NCBI RefSeq assembly: GCF_029873255.1
Contig: NZ_CP123622.1
Coordinates: forward strand, 3,323,001 to 3,387,000
DNA: 64,000 bases
From: Pigmentibacter sp. JX0631
GTDB taxonomy: Bacteria; Bdellovibrionota_B; Oligoflexia; Silvanigrellales; Silvanigrellaceae
Direction of reading: 5' to 3'
Shown here: positions 1-10,003 of the stretch, one piece after another
How the letters are laid out: each line of letters begins with the position of its first letter
How positions within the stretch are numbered: position 1 is the first letter of the stretch
Made by a program: the position numbers and the translations under genes
The notes under the pieces: generated by a model
What the model saw: only the letters and a program-made list of their open reading frames with translations
What the model was told of the DNA's origin: nothing
Database searches by the model: none

Positions 1-192
1 CGAAAGACATTACCTTCTGGAAGACCAATCTGTGTTGGAATTGATACAGGTTGTACTTATGGTAACAGTTTGACTGGTTATTTTCCAGAAATTGATCTTG
101 CTGTTCAGGTTCGGGCTCAAAGGAAATATTTTGATATTAAAAAAAATATTATTCTACTCAAACCTCATCAAACAAAATTAGTTACGGTTTGA
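1..192 (+). CDS. Metallophosphoesterase, C-terminal end (5' end outside window)
   Basis: The first 63 codons visible are open from base 1 to a TGA at 190-192. The peptide has the pattern CVGIDTGCTYGNSLTGY followed by VQVRAQRKYFD. This resembles the C-terminal part of calcineurin-like phosphoesterases of the diadenosine-tetraphosphatase/PrpE group, where an IDTGC.YG..LT segment precedes a final V.A...Y strand. The metal-binding motifs (GDxHG, GNHD) would lie upstream and cannot be seen, so catalytic competence is untested. The gene ends 22 bp before the next start, on the same strand. Confidence 0.6.
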   Translation, partial: RKTLPSGRPICVGIDTGCTYGNSLTGYFPEIDLAVQVRAQRKYFDIKKNIILLKPHQTKLVTV

Positions 193-214
193 ATTGAAAT
201 AGAATGGATTCTTT

Positions 215-2053
215 ATGAATAATGTTGTTTCTGAAACGAAAAATAATGTAACAAGTGATGTCCCAAATATTTATCTAGGAAGTGAACTTTTTCTAGATTT
301 ATTATTAAAACAATCTGTAAAAATAAATTATGTTACTATTAGAACATATTGCAATGGTGCTTGGCATCAACTTTCAGGAAAAGATTTCTGTTCGCACGTT
401 GGAAGAGCTGTTGAATATTGGACCAATTTGTTACCTATAGAAAGTAGAGAATACGGACAAAGTGTTATTTTAATAGGTCGAAATACTTATAATTCTTTTG
501 TAGCAATGTTTGGAGCGATTTTAGCAGGTCTTGATGTTATGTGTGCTCCCTCGCAGATGTCGAAAAGCGATTTAAAATGGTGCTTAAATTATTTTAAAGG
601 AATTGTAATTGCATCTGATATTGATGAATTAACTCCGCAATTAAATGGTTTTTCTGTTCCTGTTTTAAATATTTCATCTGCTGCATGGATGCCGCAGGAT
701 AAACATCCAGAACCAAAAATTCTTTCAATATATAGAGAATATAAAATAAAGAAACCGGAAAATAATCAGGATTACTTGCAAGGAGAAGGTGATCTAAAAA
801 TTCAAAAAACACCTCATTCAGTTGTTCCTGAAGATTCGCCTTGGAGAAATGTCAAACCAGGACGTTTTTCTTTTGTTTCCTTTGGTCATGATGGGTTTCA
901 AAAACCAGAAACTCTATTACCTGATGCATTAGTAACCACGGCACAAAATTTTATAATTCATGCTGAATTTCCAAAACAAATATTTTGGAAAAGTATGGAA
1001 TTGATGATGCCTAGTAATCCTTTTGCGCATTTAAGTCGTTTTTGTGCAATGTTGAAAAATGGAATTATTGGCTTTCCTAATCCAAGTACTGATTGGGAAA
1101 CTAATTTAAGAATTTTAAGACCAAGTTATCTTTTTGGTAGTTCAAATGAATTAGAACAGCTCTGTTCCTTTATTGATATTGTAACAAAAAGATCTAATCA
1201 TCTTCCAAGATTTCAGGTAAGCGAAAAAATAGATAAAATTCAAAATTTACTGTCATCTAATAAAGCTATGAAAATTCCTGAAGGAATTTTTGATTTGTTA
1301 AAATCTTCTTTGCGTAAAACCTCCAGAATTATTTCTGGACATTCTTTTTTGAAAGAGGCGGTTGAAGATTTACGATTTGTGGTGCACGGTTTAGCATCTG
1401 CACAAGAAACATATGTAAAGACGCTCGAAAAATTGGGAATACCTGTTATTGAATCATACGGAACAACTCACGCAGCCGGTATGTTATCAAGCAATCTTTA
1501 TCATGCAGCACATTATAAAGTCATTGGCACACCTTTACCACATGTAAATTTCCGCTTAGCAGCGCATTCTACTTTAGAATATAGACTTTCAAGTTCTGTT
1601 TTTGAAAATGCAGGTAAGTGGGAAGAAACTGGTGATGTTGCCCAAATGACTCCATTTGGATTTATTATCACTGGTAGAAAAAAGCATTTGTTTGTAACTT
1701 TAGGAGGAACAGTTGTTTCTCCTGTTAGGTTAGAACAATTATTAAAAGAAGATGATATAATTTCTGATGCTTGTGTTATTGGTGACAAAATGCCATACCT
1801 ATCTGCATTGATTGTTTTGAATCACAACGCTCTGGCTGATTATCGAGCGACTCCAGAGAAAATAAAAGATCATGTACAATCAATTGTAAATAAAGTTAAT
1901 GAATCTTTGCCTAGAAATGTAACGTTAAAAAAGTTTTATATTTTAGAAAAACCTTTTACTGAAGCTAGTGGTGAAAAATTAACAAATGGAGAAATAAACC
2001 GTCTAAAAATACAGGAAACCAGAGCTACTTTAATTAAATCTTTGTATCAATAA
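215..2053 (+). CDS. AMP-binding (acyl-CoA synthetase-like) protein with degenerate catalytic motifs
   Basis: A 612-aa protein with the overall order of a FadD15-type AMP-dependent synthetase. Near residue 435 is the A5 motif ESYGTTHAAGM. Near residue 490 is EETGDVAQMTPFGFIITGRKK (the TGD and GRxK motifs), and the C-terminal subdomain follows. Two key elements look wrong. The P-loop, normally TSGTTGxPKG, reads VSFGHDGFQKP (about 221-231). The C-terminal catalytic Lys, which should sit in a T-x-x-L-K-x-x-R-like motif, falls on Glu593 in TNGEINR. I infer a diverged, possibly non-adenylating member of the ANL superfamily. It is cytoplasmic, with no signal peptide. It lies 82 bp upstream of prkA on the same strand, but nothing ties it to that cluster. 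Confidence 0.7.
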   Translation: MNNVVSETKNNVTSDVPNIYLGSELFLDLLLKQSVKINYVTIRTYCNGAWHQLSGKDFCSHVGRAVEYWTNLLPIESREYGQSVILIGRNTYNSFVAMFGAILAGLDVMCAPSQMSKSDLKWCLNYFKGIVIASDIDELTPQLNGFSVPVLNISSAAWMPQDKHPEPKILSIYREYKIKKPENNQDYLQGEGDLKIQKTPHSVVPEDSPWRNVKPGRFSFVSFGHDGFQKPETLLPDALVTTAQNFIIHAEFPKQIFWKSMELMMPSNPFAHLSRFCAMLKNGIIGFPNPSTDWETNLRILRPSYLFGSSNELEQLCSFIDIVTKRSNHLPRFQVSEKIDKIQNLLSSNKAMKIPEGIFDLLKSSLRKTSRIISGHSFLKEAVEDLRFVVHGLASAQETYVKTLEKLGIPVIESYGTTHAAGMLSSNLYHAAHYKVIGTPLPHVNFRLAAHSTLEYRLSSSVFENAGKWEETGDVAQMTPFGFIITGRKKHLFVTLGGTVVSPVRLEQLLKEDDIISDACVIGDKMPYLSALIVLNHNALADYRATPEKIKDHVQSIVNKVNESLPRNVTLKKFYILEKPFTEASGEKLTNGEINRLKIQETRATLIKSLYQ

Positions 2054-2134
2054 TTCACTACTAGTTAAGTTTGCGACCGACTTTTTTTTGAGATAATCTA
2101 CTTTTAATTAGTTCCCTCATGCATCGGAGGTCTC

Positions 2135-4201
2135 ATGCAACTGCATACTGAAAAAGTGTTCGAGCTTGTTAAGGAAGTTTATAGTCCTTCTCTATTTAAT
2201 GAGTTAAATTGGACTGGCAGTTATTCTGATTATGTTGCGATGGTAGAGAAGAATCCTAAACTCTGCAGAACAGCATTTCAGCGAATTTACGATTTAATCA
2301 TGCATTTTGGTTCATATGAGTATGTTGAACATAAAAAGAAACTAATTCATTATAAGTTTTTTGATGATCCTTTGAATAATGGGAAAGACGCTGTTTTTGG
2401 TCTTGATGTACATATAGCTAAACTAGTAAATTTTTTCAAAGCTGCATCGTTACGTTATGGACCAGAAAAGAGAGTATTACTTTTGCATGGACCTGTTGGA
2501 AGTGCTAAATCAACTATAGCAAGATTATTAAAAAAAGGTGTTGAATGGTATTCGCATCAAACTGATGGTTCTTTGTATTCTTATGAATGGATAAATCTTC
2601 ATGACAAATTAAAAATGGAAGATGTTATGCCATGTCCCATTCATGAGGAACCCTTACATTTAATTCCTGAAGAAGCTCGCTTAAAAGTATTAAGTTTATT
2701 AAATAAAGGAAAACATTTTCAAGAAAGAATTCATATAGAAGGTAGTTTATGCCCAGCTTGTCGTTACGTTTACAATGATTTAATGAGACAATATAATGGC
2801 GACTGGGAAAAAATAGCAAAAAATCATATCAATGTGAAACGTTTGTTATTATCAGAAAAAGATAGAATTGGAATTGGTACTTTTCAGCCGAAAGATGAGA
2901 AAAATCAAGACTCAACTGAATTAACAGGCGATTTAAATTATCGAAAAATTGCTGAATATGGATCAGACTCAGATCCACGTGCATTTAATTTTGATGGTGA
3001 ATTTAATATTGCAAACAGAGGAATAGTTGAGTTTGTAGAAATGTTAAAACTTGATGTTGCATTTCTTTATGATTTATTGGGTGCTTCACAAGAACATAAA
3101 ATTAAACCAAAAAAGTTTGCGCAAACTGATATCGATGAAGTAATTATTGGACATACAAATGAACCTGAATATCGTAAATTGCAAAATAATGAATTTATGG
3201 AAGCACTACGAGATCGTACGGTAAAAATTGATGTTCCTTATATTACAAAATTAAAAGAAGAAGTTAAAATCTATAAAAAAGATTTTAATCCAGAAACAGT
3301 TCCACATATACATATTGCGCCACATACTATTGAAACAGCAGCAATGTGGGGAATTTTAACTCGCCTTGAAGAACCGAAAAAAGCTAACTTAACAGTTATG
3401 CAAAAAATGAAATTGTATGATGGTAAAACCCTTTCTGGTTATACTGAAGATAATATAAAAGAATTAAGAAAAGATGCTTTAAGAGAGGGTTTAGACGGTA
3501 TTTCTCCTCGCTATATTCAAGACAAACTTTCTAATTCTTTGGTTGAAGATAGAGGTAATGGTTGTATTAATCCATTTATTGTCTTGAATGAATTAGAAGG
3601 AGGATTAAAGAATCATAGCTTAATACGAGATGAAGAAACTAAAAAAAGATATCGAGAGCTTCTTGCGGTAGTTAAACAAGAGTATGAAGATATTGTTAAA
3701 AATGAAGTTCAAAGGGCTATTTCAGCAGATGAAGAAGCAATAGCTAAACTCTGTGGGAATTATATAGACAATGTAAAAGCTTATACTCAAAAAGAAAGAG
3801 TACGGAATAAATATACAGGTATGAGTGAAGAACCTGATGAAAGACTAATGCGAAGTATTGAAGAAAAAATTGATATACCTGAAAGCCGGAAAGATGATTT
3901 CAGAAGAGAAATAATGAATTACATTGGTGCTTTGGCTTTAGAAGGAAAAATATTTGATTACAAAACTAATGAGCGTTTACATAAAGCACTTGAATTAAAA
4001 TTATTTGAAGATCAAAAAGATACAATTAAGTTAACAAGTTTAGTAAGCAATGTAGTTGACAAAGAAACACAAGCAAAAATTGACGTTGTCAAAAATAGAT
4101 TAATTAAAAATTACGGATATTGTGATATTTGCTCAACAGATGCGCTTCATTTTGTTGCAAGTATTTTTGCCCGTGGTGATGTGAAAAGAAATTTAAATTA
4201 A
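2135..4201 (+). CDS. prkA: PrkA-family serine protein kinase / AAA+ protein
   Basis: 688 aa, the normal length for PrkA (YeaG in E. coli). The N-terminal AAA domain has a Walker A GPVGSAKS at 119-126. Two Cys clusters typical of the family follow (CPIHEEP and CPACRY), and the C-terminal half holds the PrkA kinase-like domain. A strong ribosome site (ggaggt) precedes the ATG. PrkA homologues act in stationary-phase and nutrient-stress responses together with the next two genes. In E. coli yeaG-yeaH form one operon, and in Bacillus the orthologues affect sporulation. Here the three genes run in the order prkA, yeaH-like, spoVR. The gene's 3' end carries a hairpin followed by a T-rich tract (4181-4232), which may reduce readthrough to the next gene. 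Confidence 0.93.
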   Translation: MQLHTEKVFELVKEVYSPSLFNELNWTGSYSDYVAMVEKNPKLCRTAFQRIYDLIMHFGSYEYVEHKKKLIHYKFFDDPLNNGKDAVFGLDVHIAKLVNFFKAASLRYGPEKRVLLLHGPVGSAKSTIARLLKKGVEWYSHQTDGSLYSYEWINLHDKLKMEDVMPCPIHEEPLHLIPEEARLKVLSLLNKGKHFQERIHIEGSLCPACRYVYNDLMRQYNGDWEKIAKNHINVKRLLLSEKDRIGIGTFQPKDEKNQDSTELTGDLNYRKIAEYGSDSDPRAFNFDGEFNIANRGIVEFVEMLKLDVAFLYDLLGASQEHKIKPKKFAQTDIDEVIIGHTNEPEYRKLQNNEFMEALRDRTVKIDVPYITKLKEEVKIYKKDFNPETVPHIHIAPHTIETAAMWGILTRLEEPKKANLTVMQKMKLYDGKTLSGYTEDNIKELRKDALREGLDGISPRYIQDKLSNSLVEDRGNGCINPFIVLNELEGGLKNHSLIRDEETKKRYRELLAVVKQEYEDIVKNEVQRAISADEEAIAKLCGNYIDNVKAYTQKERVRNKYTGMSEEPDERLMRSIEEKIDIPESRKDDFRREIMNYIGALALEGKIFDYKTNERLHKALELKLFEDQKDTIKLTSLVSNVVDKETQAKIDVVKNRLIKNYGYCDICSTDALHFVASIFARGDVKRNLN

Positions 4202-4232
4202 CAAATTCTTTTCACCATCATTTTTCTTTTTT
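4178..4232 (+). terminator. Hairpin plus T-tract at the prkA 3' end
   Basis: GTGAAAAGAA (4181-4190) pairs exactly with TTCTTTTCAC (4206-4215), and GATG/CATC extend the stem across a one-base bulge. The downstream arm is followed by a T-rich run at 4221-4232. The left arm lies inside the last prkA codons. This looks like an intrinsic terminator or attenuator between prkA and the yeaH-like gene, so downstream genes may be expressed at a lower level or from their own promoter. Confidence 0.5.
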
Positions 4233-4258
4233 CTTATCGAAAGGGGGAGGGCATTCAA

Positions 4259-5362
4259 ATGAAAATGGAAACCGATGTTAACCGTTTTAGAAAAATTGTA
4301 AGAGGAAAAATTAAGGATAACTTAAAACGGTTTATCTCTTCTGGTGAATTAATTGGGCGCCAAGGAAATAAACAGGTTTCAATTCCATTACCTCGAATAG
4401 ATTTACCAAGGTTTGAATTCGGTGGGAATCAACAAAGAGGTGTTGGACAAGGTGATGGTGAGCCTGGAGATCCTGTAGGGCAGGGGCAGCAACAACCTGG
4501 TGAAGGTGAAGCGGGTCAGAATCCAGGTGAACATAGCATGGAAGTAGATGTAAGCCTTGATGAACTTGCAGGAATTTTAGGGGAAGAATTGGGCCTCCCT
4601 AGGATTGAAGATAAAGGGAAAAAAAATATTTCTCAGAAAAAATATAAGTATCAAGGTGTCTTAAGAAATGGACCAGAAAGCTTAAGAAATTTTAAGCGCA
4701 CTTATAAAGAAGCTTTAAAAAGACAAATCAGTATCGGTGATTATACTAACGACAGACCAGTCGTTATTCCTATCAAAGAAGATAAAAGATACAGAAGTTT
4801 TAGAATTGAAGAAAAGCCGGAAGCCAGTGCAGCAATAATTTATATGATGGATGTTTCTGGTTCTATGGGAGATGAACAAAAAGAAATTGTTCGTTTAACC
4901 TCATTTTGGCTAAATGCTTGGCTTAAACATAATTATGATAATTTAGATACTCGCTTTATTATTCATGATGCGATAGCAAGAGAAGTTGATGAACATACAT
5001 TTTATCACACCAAAGAATCAGGTGGTACTTTAATTAGTAGCGCTTATAAACTTTGTGAAAAAATAATTACTGATAATTACCCAGCTTCTGAATGGAATAT
5101 TTATTTATTTCATTTTTCAGATGGAGATAACTGGAGTGGTAATGATACAAATGAATGTATGAATCTTTTAGATGGTACTTTGTTACCTTCTAGTAACTTA
5201 TTTGCTTATGGACAAGTGGAAAGTCGCTATGGAAGCGGACAATTCTTAAAAGATTTAGAAAAACATTATGGCGAACAAAATGAAAAGGTCATAATGCATC
5301 AGATCAAGGATAGAGATGGGATTATGAACGCGTTACGTGCTTTTTTAGGAAAGGGTAAGTAA
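4259..5362 (+). CDS. yeaH: YeaH/YhbH family protein with von Willebrand A domain (DUF444)
   Basis: 367 aa. The N-terminus is basic, followed by a low-complexity Gly/Gln/Pro/Glu segment (about 60-95) and then a VWA domain. The VWA domain has the metal-ion-dependent adhesion motif DVSGS starting at Asp198, and a later SDGDN motif. This is the DUF444 family that always travels with PrkA. The family function is unknown, but it is thought to be a partner in PrkA-dependent stress signalling. A strong ribosome site (aagggggagg) lies just upstream. It is followed by spoVR after 2 bp, so the two are co-transcribed. Confidence 0.9.
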   Translation: MKMETDVNRFRKIVRGKIKDNLKRFISSGELIGRQGNKQVSIPLPRIDLPRFEFGGNQQRGVGQGDGEPGDPVGQGQQQPGEGEAGQNPGEHSMEVDVSLDELAGILGEELGLPRIEDKGKKNISQKKYKYQGVLRNGPESLRNFKRTYKEALKRQISIGDYTNDRPVVIPIKEDKRYRSFRIEEKPEASAAIIYMMDVSGSMGDEQKEIVRLTSFWLNAWLKHNYDNLDTRFIIHDAIAREVDEHTFYHTKESGGTLISSAYKLCEKIITDNYPASEWNIYLFHFSDGDNWSGNDTNECMNLLDGTLLPSSNLFAYGQVESRYGSGQFLKDLEKHYGEQNEKVIMHQIKDRDGIMNALRAFLGKGK

Positions 5363-5364
5363 TT

Positions 5365-6897
5365 ATGGTAATGGATCCACGTCTCACAAGTGAACTCACT
5401 CCTGAATTAAAAGATATTGTAAATGAAATTGAAAGCCATGCAAGAAATTTAGGTTTGGATTTTTTTCCAACTATTTTTGAAATGGTTGATTATCAACAAA
5501 TGAGTGAAATAGCTGCATATGGCGGTTTTCCTACCAGATATCCGCATTGGCGATTTGGAATGGAATACGAAAGAATTGCGAAAAGTTATGAATATGGGCT
5601 TTCATTAATATATGAGATGGTGATAAATAATGACCCTTGTTATGCATATTTATTAAGAAGTAATTCATTAGTAGATCAAAAAACCGTTATCGCCCATGTC
5701 TATGGGCACTGTGATTTTTTTAAAAACAATTATTGTTTTTCTCATACTAACAGAAAAATGTTAGATGAAATGGCAAATCATGGAAGTAGAGTAAGGCGTT
5801 ATATCGAAGAAGTTGGGCATGATGAGGTTGAAAATTTCATAGATATTTGTTTGTCACTAGAAAATTTAATTGATCAACATGGACCACATATTCGAAGAGA
5901 AAATAAACCGAAAGAGAAAGATAATTATGATGAAAGTTTAATTTCTCCTGATAAGTTGCCAGTCCCTAAACTTCCTTCGTTACGTGGATACATGGAAGGT
6001 TATATTAATCCTGATAGTTACGTTAAGGAGCAGCAAGCAAAAGTTATCCAAGAAAAAGAAAAAGAAAAAAAATTTCCAGAAAGTCCAATACGCGATGTAC
6101 TAAAATTTTTATTGGATTTTGCGCCTTTAAATTCTTGGCAACGCGATGTTCTATCCATTGTAAGAGAAGAAGCTTATTATTTTGCTCCACAAGGTCAAAC
6201 TAAAATTATGAATGAGGGTTGGGCGGTCTACTGGCACTCAAAAATTTTAACTCAACTTGTTTTAAAAGATTCTGAAGTGATTGATTATTGTGATCATTAT
6301 GCTGGTGTGGTGCAAATGTCTGGGCAAAGATTAAACCCTTACAAATTGGGTGTAGAGTTGATGCGACATATTGAAAAGCGTTGGAACAATGGGCAATATG
6401 GACTAGATTATATTCTCTGCGATGATCCGCAAATTAGAAAAAATTGGAATAAAAATACGAATAAAGGAATAGAAAAACTATTTGAAGTTAGAAAATTTCA
6501 TAATGATATCACTTTCCTTGACGAATTTCTTGACGAGGATTTTTGTGAAGAAGCGAGATTGTTTACTTGGGTTCAGGATAGACGATCTGGACAGGCCATT
6601 ATTCATGATAGAGATTTTAAAACAATTAAAAGAGACTTGCTCGATGCAATGACTAATTTTGGTCAACCTATTATTGATGTTGCAGACGGAAATTTTAGAA
6701 ATCGTGGTGAATTATTACTAAGACACAAGCATCAAGGTAAAGATTTAAAAATTGATTGGGCTGTAGAAACTTTAAAAAATATTTTTAAAATTTGGAACAG
6801 ACCTGTTAATATTGCAACGATAATAGAATCTGAAAATAAAATTGTGCATTATGATGGTTCAGAGCCAAGAATAGAAAAAGGTGTTAACTTAGATTAA
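5365..6897 (+). CDS. spoVR: SpoVR family protein
   Basis: 510 aa, full length for the SpoVR/YcgB family. The diagnostic N-terminal segment (EIAAYGGFPTRYPHWRFGMEYE, about 50-72, described in part) is present, as is the His/Cys-rich VYGHCDFFKNN stretch (about 112-122) and the GWAVYWHSK motif near 288. The family forms one functional unit with PrkA and YeaH and is found in both spore-forming and non-spore-forming bacteria. Its biochemical activity is not established. The start is either the ATG at 5365 or the ATG two codons later; both share the ggaaaggg ribosome site. The stop lies 2 bp from the stop of the convergent receiver gene. Confidence 0.93.
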   Translation: MVMDPRLTSELTPELKDIVNEIESHARNLGLDFFPTIFEMVDYQQMSEIAAYGGFPTRYPHWRFGMEYERIAKSYEYGLSLIYEMVINNDPCYAYLLRSNSLVDQKTVIAHVYGHCDFFKNNYCFSHTNRKMLDEMANHGSRVRRYIEEVGHDEVENFIDICLSLENLIDQHGPHIRRENKPKEKDNYDESLISPDKLPVPKLPSLRGYMEGYINPDSYVKEQQAKVIQEKEKEKKFPESPIRDVLKFLLDFAPLNSWQRDVLSIVREEAYYFAPQGQTKIMNEGWAVYWHSKILTQLVLKDSEVIDYCDHYAGVVQMSGQRLNPYKLGVELMRHIEKRWNNGQYGLDYILCDDPQIRKNWNKNTNKGIEKLFEVRKFHNDITFLDEFLDEDFCEEARLFTWVQDRRSGQAIIHDRDFKTIKRDLLDAMTNFGQPIIDVADGNFRNRGELLLRHKHQGKDLKIDWAVETLKNIFKIWNRPVNIATIIESENKIVHYDGSEPRIEKGVNLD

Positions 6898-6899
6898 GT

Positions 6900-7289
6900 T
6901 CATAATTGTTGAAATGGTTCATTGATTAGTTTTAAAATTTTTTCTTTAAATTCATCGTTTTTAAATGGTTTAATGATATAGCCGTCAGCTTTTAAACTCA
7001 TACCTTGTAAGATATATTTCTTTTCTTTTATTGAAGTAAAAAAAACAATTTTAAAACGTCGCTTTTGAAATCTATCTTTTAAACTATGCATAACCATAAA
7101 ACCATTTTTATCTGGCATATAAATATCTAGCAAGACAAGTGCTACATCATGAATATGTGCAAGTATTTGTGAGATTAAGTCTTCTGCATTGTAGCAACAA
7201 ACGACTTTCAAATCCATAGATTCAAGTATTTTTTTTGTTATCAAATGTATTTCTTCTGTATCATCAAGAATAATAACGACTTTTTGCAT
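6900..7289 (-). CDS. Single-domain response regulator (CheY-like)
   Basis: 129 aa, one receiver domain and nothing else. All phosphorylation residues are visible: acidic pair Asp9-Asp10, phospho-acceptor Asp55 (LLDIYMPDKNG), Thr85 and Lys107 (IIKPF). It should be phosphorylated by a histidine kinase that is not encoded nearby. It would act by protein-protein contact because there is no output domain. The gene is convergent with spoVR. The 176-bp gap to the next gene must carry divergent promoters for it and for the binding protein at 7466. Confidence 0.88.
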   Translation of the reverse strand: MQKVVIILDDTEEIHLITKKILESMDLKVVCCYNAEDLISQILAHIHDVALVLLDIYMPDKNGFMVMHSLKDRFQKRRFKIVFFTSIKEKKYILQGMSLKADGYIIKPFKNDEFKEKILKLINEPFQQL

Positions 7290-7465
7290 AATTTCACCAT
7301 TCTTAAGAATATTTTTATTATATAGGAATCAGATATGTATTTGAATAGGTGGTGAAATTTTTGACTATTTTACGCGAATAGGTATAAAAATTGACACTTA
7401 AATACTAATAATTTTACTGCTAATATAAAACAATATTTTGAGAAATTTGAATATAAGTTTAAATT

Positions 7466-8596
7466 ATGATTTTTTGGAGAAAACAAAAAAAGTTCGTTTT
7501 GTATAAGAAGCTAAAATTGTTTTTTATAACTTTAGCTATAGTTTTATCTTGGCAAAATATTTGTTTTGCAGGACATAAAATTAAATTAGGACTCATGACA
7601 CTTCGTCAACAAGATGATGCTTTCTTCTCACTATTGGTAGACTTTACAAGAGCTGCTTGTGAAAATTTAGATATGGATTTATATGCAATTTATGGGAATG
7701 ATAGCATTTCTTATATAACCGAAAATTTACATTCTATTTTAGATAAGAATAAAATAGATGCTATGATTATTTTGAATTATCAAGATAAAATTGATGAAAT
7801 AGCAGAAAAATTAGAAGCAAATAGAGTTCCTTTTTTTGTTTATAATTCTGGTTTTAGTTCTTCTAATAAAACAGATATAAAAAATAAATATAAATATTTT
7901 TTAGGAGAAATGTTACCTACTGATGAATATGCTGGTTATTCTTTAGGAAAGACTTTAATAGAAAATAGTCTGCCAAATAGCAAAGGCGAATTTCATTTAA
8001 TTTCGCTTGCAGGTGGTGTTGCTGATGAAGCTTCTATCAAAAGAATAGCTGGTTTAAACAAATTCATTAAACAATCAAAGAAAAAAATAATAATTGATAA
8101 AATATTTTATATAAATTGGCGAAAAGAAGAAGCTACTAAAGTTATGAAAAATGAAGTCTCAATAATGAATAATCTTTCTGCCATATGGGCTGCCAGTGAT
8201 TCATTGGCACTTGGTGCTGTCGAGAGTATTTCTAAACAAAATAGTAAAATATTAGTTGGAGGAATAGATTGGAGTTTTGAAGGAGTAAAAGCTGTTTCAG
8301 AAAATAAGTTATTTGCCACAGTTGGTGGTCATTTTATGGATGGCGCTTGGATTTCTGTTCTATTACACGATTACTTTCATGGGATAGATATTTTTGATGA
8401 AAATAAGAACTTTTTAAATTCATGGATGTCCCTAATAAGAAAGAATAATTCTGATAAGTACTTAAATTTTTTTAATAATAGAAAAAATTGGAAAAAAATA
8501 GACTTCAAAAAATTGTCAAAAGTTTATAATTCACGGCTCAAGAATTACGATTTTTCTGAAAAAAGAATTGTTCCCTTAATTTTTGCAAATGAATAA
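7466..8596 (+). CDS. Periplasmic sugar-binding-type protein (LuxP/RbsB fold)
   Basis: 376 aa with an N-terminal signal segment (FFITLAIVLSWQNICFA, cleavage near residue 35). The rest follows the periplasmic-binding-protein type I pattern of ribose/LuxP proteins: the SDSLALGAVESI helix, then LVGGIDWSFEGVKAV, then DGAWISVLLHDYF. No ABC permease or ATPase is adjacent, so it may feed a remote transporter or act as the ligand-sensing partner of a membrane kinase, as LuxP does. The ligand cannot be told from sequence. Four in-frame codons lie before the basic region; the ATG at 7466 has no clear ribosome site. Confidence 0.72.
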   Translation: MIFWRKQKKFVLYKKLKLFFITLAIVLSWQNICFAGHKIKLGLMTLRQQDDAFFSLLVDFTRAACENLDMDLYAIYGNDSISYITENLHSILDKNKIDAMIILNYQDKIDEIAEKLEANRVPFFVYNSGFSSSNKTDIKNKYKYFLGEMLPTDEYAGYSLGKTLIENSLPNSKGEFHLISLAGGVADEASIKRIAGLNKFIKQSKKKIIIDKIFYINWRKEEATKVMKNEVSIMNNLSAIWAASDSLALGAVESISKQNSKILVGGIDWSFEGVKAVSENKLFATVGGHFMDGAWISVLLHDYFHGIDIFDENKNFLNSWMSLIRKNNSDKYLNFFNNRKNWKKIDFKKLSKVYNSRLKNYDFSEKRIVPLIFANE

Positions 8597-8710
8597 CATA
8601 AATATTTGATATTACTTAAGAAAAATAAAAAATAAAATATTGAAAAGTAACAATTTTTTTAAAGAAAGTTAACTTTAGACCGATATTTAGATAAATGGAG
8701 GGACTTAGGA

Positions 8711-8872
8711 ATGAGCTTTAATCCAAAAGATGAAAAAATTAAAAGTGAAAAATATAAACGTGATGGTGCAAAATATGTTTGCACAAAATGCAAAGCAAAA
8801 CATTTTTCTAAAGATGATGTTGAAAAATGTTATGACAGCCATCCAGCTACGGAAGAGAAACTAGTGAAATAG
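8711..8872 (+). CDS. Small CxxC protein, 53 aa
   Basis: An ATG at 8711 follows a very good ribosome site (ggaggga, 8698-8704) and opens a 53-codon frame ending in TAG at 8870-8872. The peptide is rich in Lys and Asp and holds VCTKCKAKHF, with a further Cys in EKCYDSH. The Cys-x2-Cys pair with a following His and Cys could bind one zinc ion, like a short zinc ribbon. It was too short to be picked up automatically. No family is recognised. It stands alone in the 409-bp gap between the binding protein and the hydroxylase. Confidence 0.6.
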   Translation: MSFNPKDEKIKSEKYKRDGAKYVCTKCKAKHFSKDDVEKCYDSHPATEEKLVK

Positions 8873-9005
8873 CATTCCATTAGGATTGAAAAATTATTCA
8901 ATAGGAATTCCCCTAAAAAACTAATATATTTGACAAAAATAAAACAAATTATTATAAAATAAATTCAACTTATGTCCCACTAAAATTTAATAAGCAGGTT
9001 AATTT

Positions 9006-9974
9006 ATGGTAGAAAAATATTTACACATGTTTTCTGTTGTTTCTTATGTCTTGTTTTTTTCATTAATTTTATTAGAATTTGTTGTTTCTAAATATAGAAG
9101 TAGAAATGACTATGAATTAAAAGACACTGTATTTAACATTGGCACAGGTCTTTTTTATCTTACAATTCCTTTAGCATTAAATGCTGCATTGACTATTTTT
9201 TTATATGACTTTTTTTCTAGATTTGCATTATTTGAAATGCCCGGTGTTTGGAGTGCCTTAATAAAAGGTGAGAATTTATATCTATGGGCATTTTTACTAT
9301 TATTTCTAATGGATGATTTTTCTTATTACTGGTTCCATAGAATTTCCCATGTTTGTCGATTTTTATGGTGCATTCATGAAGTCCATCACTCATCAAAAAA
9401 ATTTAACTTAACAGTTTTTTTAAGAGCCTCATTTATTGATTATGTTCCTCAAGGTTTGTTTTATATTCCTTTATTTATTATTGGATTTAAACTCGAAGAT
9501 ATTTTCTTTCAAATGGCAATAAATTTCACGTATCAATTTTGGATACATACAAAATATACAGGAAAAATTAAGTATTTTGATGAAATTTTTAATACACCAA
9601 GTCATCATCGAGTGCATCATGCAAAAAATATTAGTTACTTAGATAAAAATTATGGAGGAATTTTAATTATTTGGGATAAAATGTTTAAAACTTTTGCTAG
9701 AGAAGAAGAAACTGTTGAATATGGAGTATTACATGATTTAAATACTGATAATGTATTTGCTTTAAATTTTATAACTTTTAGAGATATGTTTAAAGCTTCT
9801 TTCAAAGCAAAAGGTATTGTAAATAAATTTCTTTATCTTCTAAATCCTCCGGGCTGGAGTCATGATGGATCATCTAAAACAACGAAAGAAATACAAGACG
9901 AGTATTTTAGGAAATCTAAGTTAACTAATGATAGACAAAAAGAATATATTCAAGAAAAAATATCTGCAGTTTAA
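9006..9974 (+). CDS. Fatty acid hydroxylase / sterol desaturase superfamily membrane protein
   Basis: 322 aa with membrane helices at about 8-27, 45-70, 92-110 and 150-170. The histidine boxes of the di-iron hydroxylase superfamily are all visible: HRISH (111-115), HEVHH (124-128), His181 and SHHRVHH (199-205). It should insert oxygen into, or desaturate, a lipid chain at the membrane, using O2. The layout resembles the alkylglycerol monooxygenase/C5 sterol desaturase subgroup, and the actual lipid substrate is unknown. It is transcribed alone and faces a convergent gene. A GTTCAGATT/AATCTGAAC hairpin lies between the stops. Confidence 0.85.
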   Translation: MVEKYLHMFSVVSYVLFFSLILLEFVVSKYRSRNDYELKDTVFNIGTGLFYLTIPLALNAALTIFLYDFFSRFALFEMPGVWSALIKGENLYLWAFLLLFLMDDFSYYWFHRISHVCRFLWCIHEVHHSSKKFNLTVFLRASFIDYVPQGLFYIPLFIIGFKLEDIFFQMAINFTYQFWIHTKYTGKIKYFDEIFNTPSHHRVHHAKNISYLDKNYGGILIIWDKMFKTFAREEETVEYGVLHDLNTDNVFALNFITFRDMFKASFKAKGIVNKFLYLLNPPGWSHDGSSKTTKEIQDEYFRKSKLTNDRQKEYIQEKISAV

Positions 9975-9978
9975 TTAA

Positions 9979-10003
9979 GTTCAGATTAATTATAAATCTG
10001 AAC
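9979..10003. terminator. Symmetric hairpin between convergent genes
   Basis: GTTCAGATT (9979-9987) and AATCTGAAC (9995-10003) form a perfect 9-bp stem with a 7-base loop. It sits between the hydroxylase stop and the final codons of the convergent secreted protein gene. No T-run follows on either strand, so it is a weak terminator candidate. Confidence 0.35.

Noticed and set aside
1513-1788. Antisense open frame inside the AMP-binding gene
   Set aside because: It is a mirror frame of an AT-rich gene with no ribosome site and no family resemblance; the same holds for the other short frames opposite prkA, cas3, katG and the cyclase gene.
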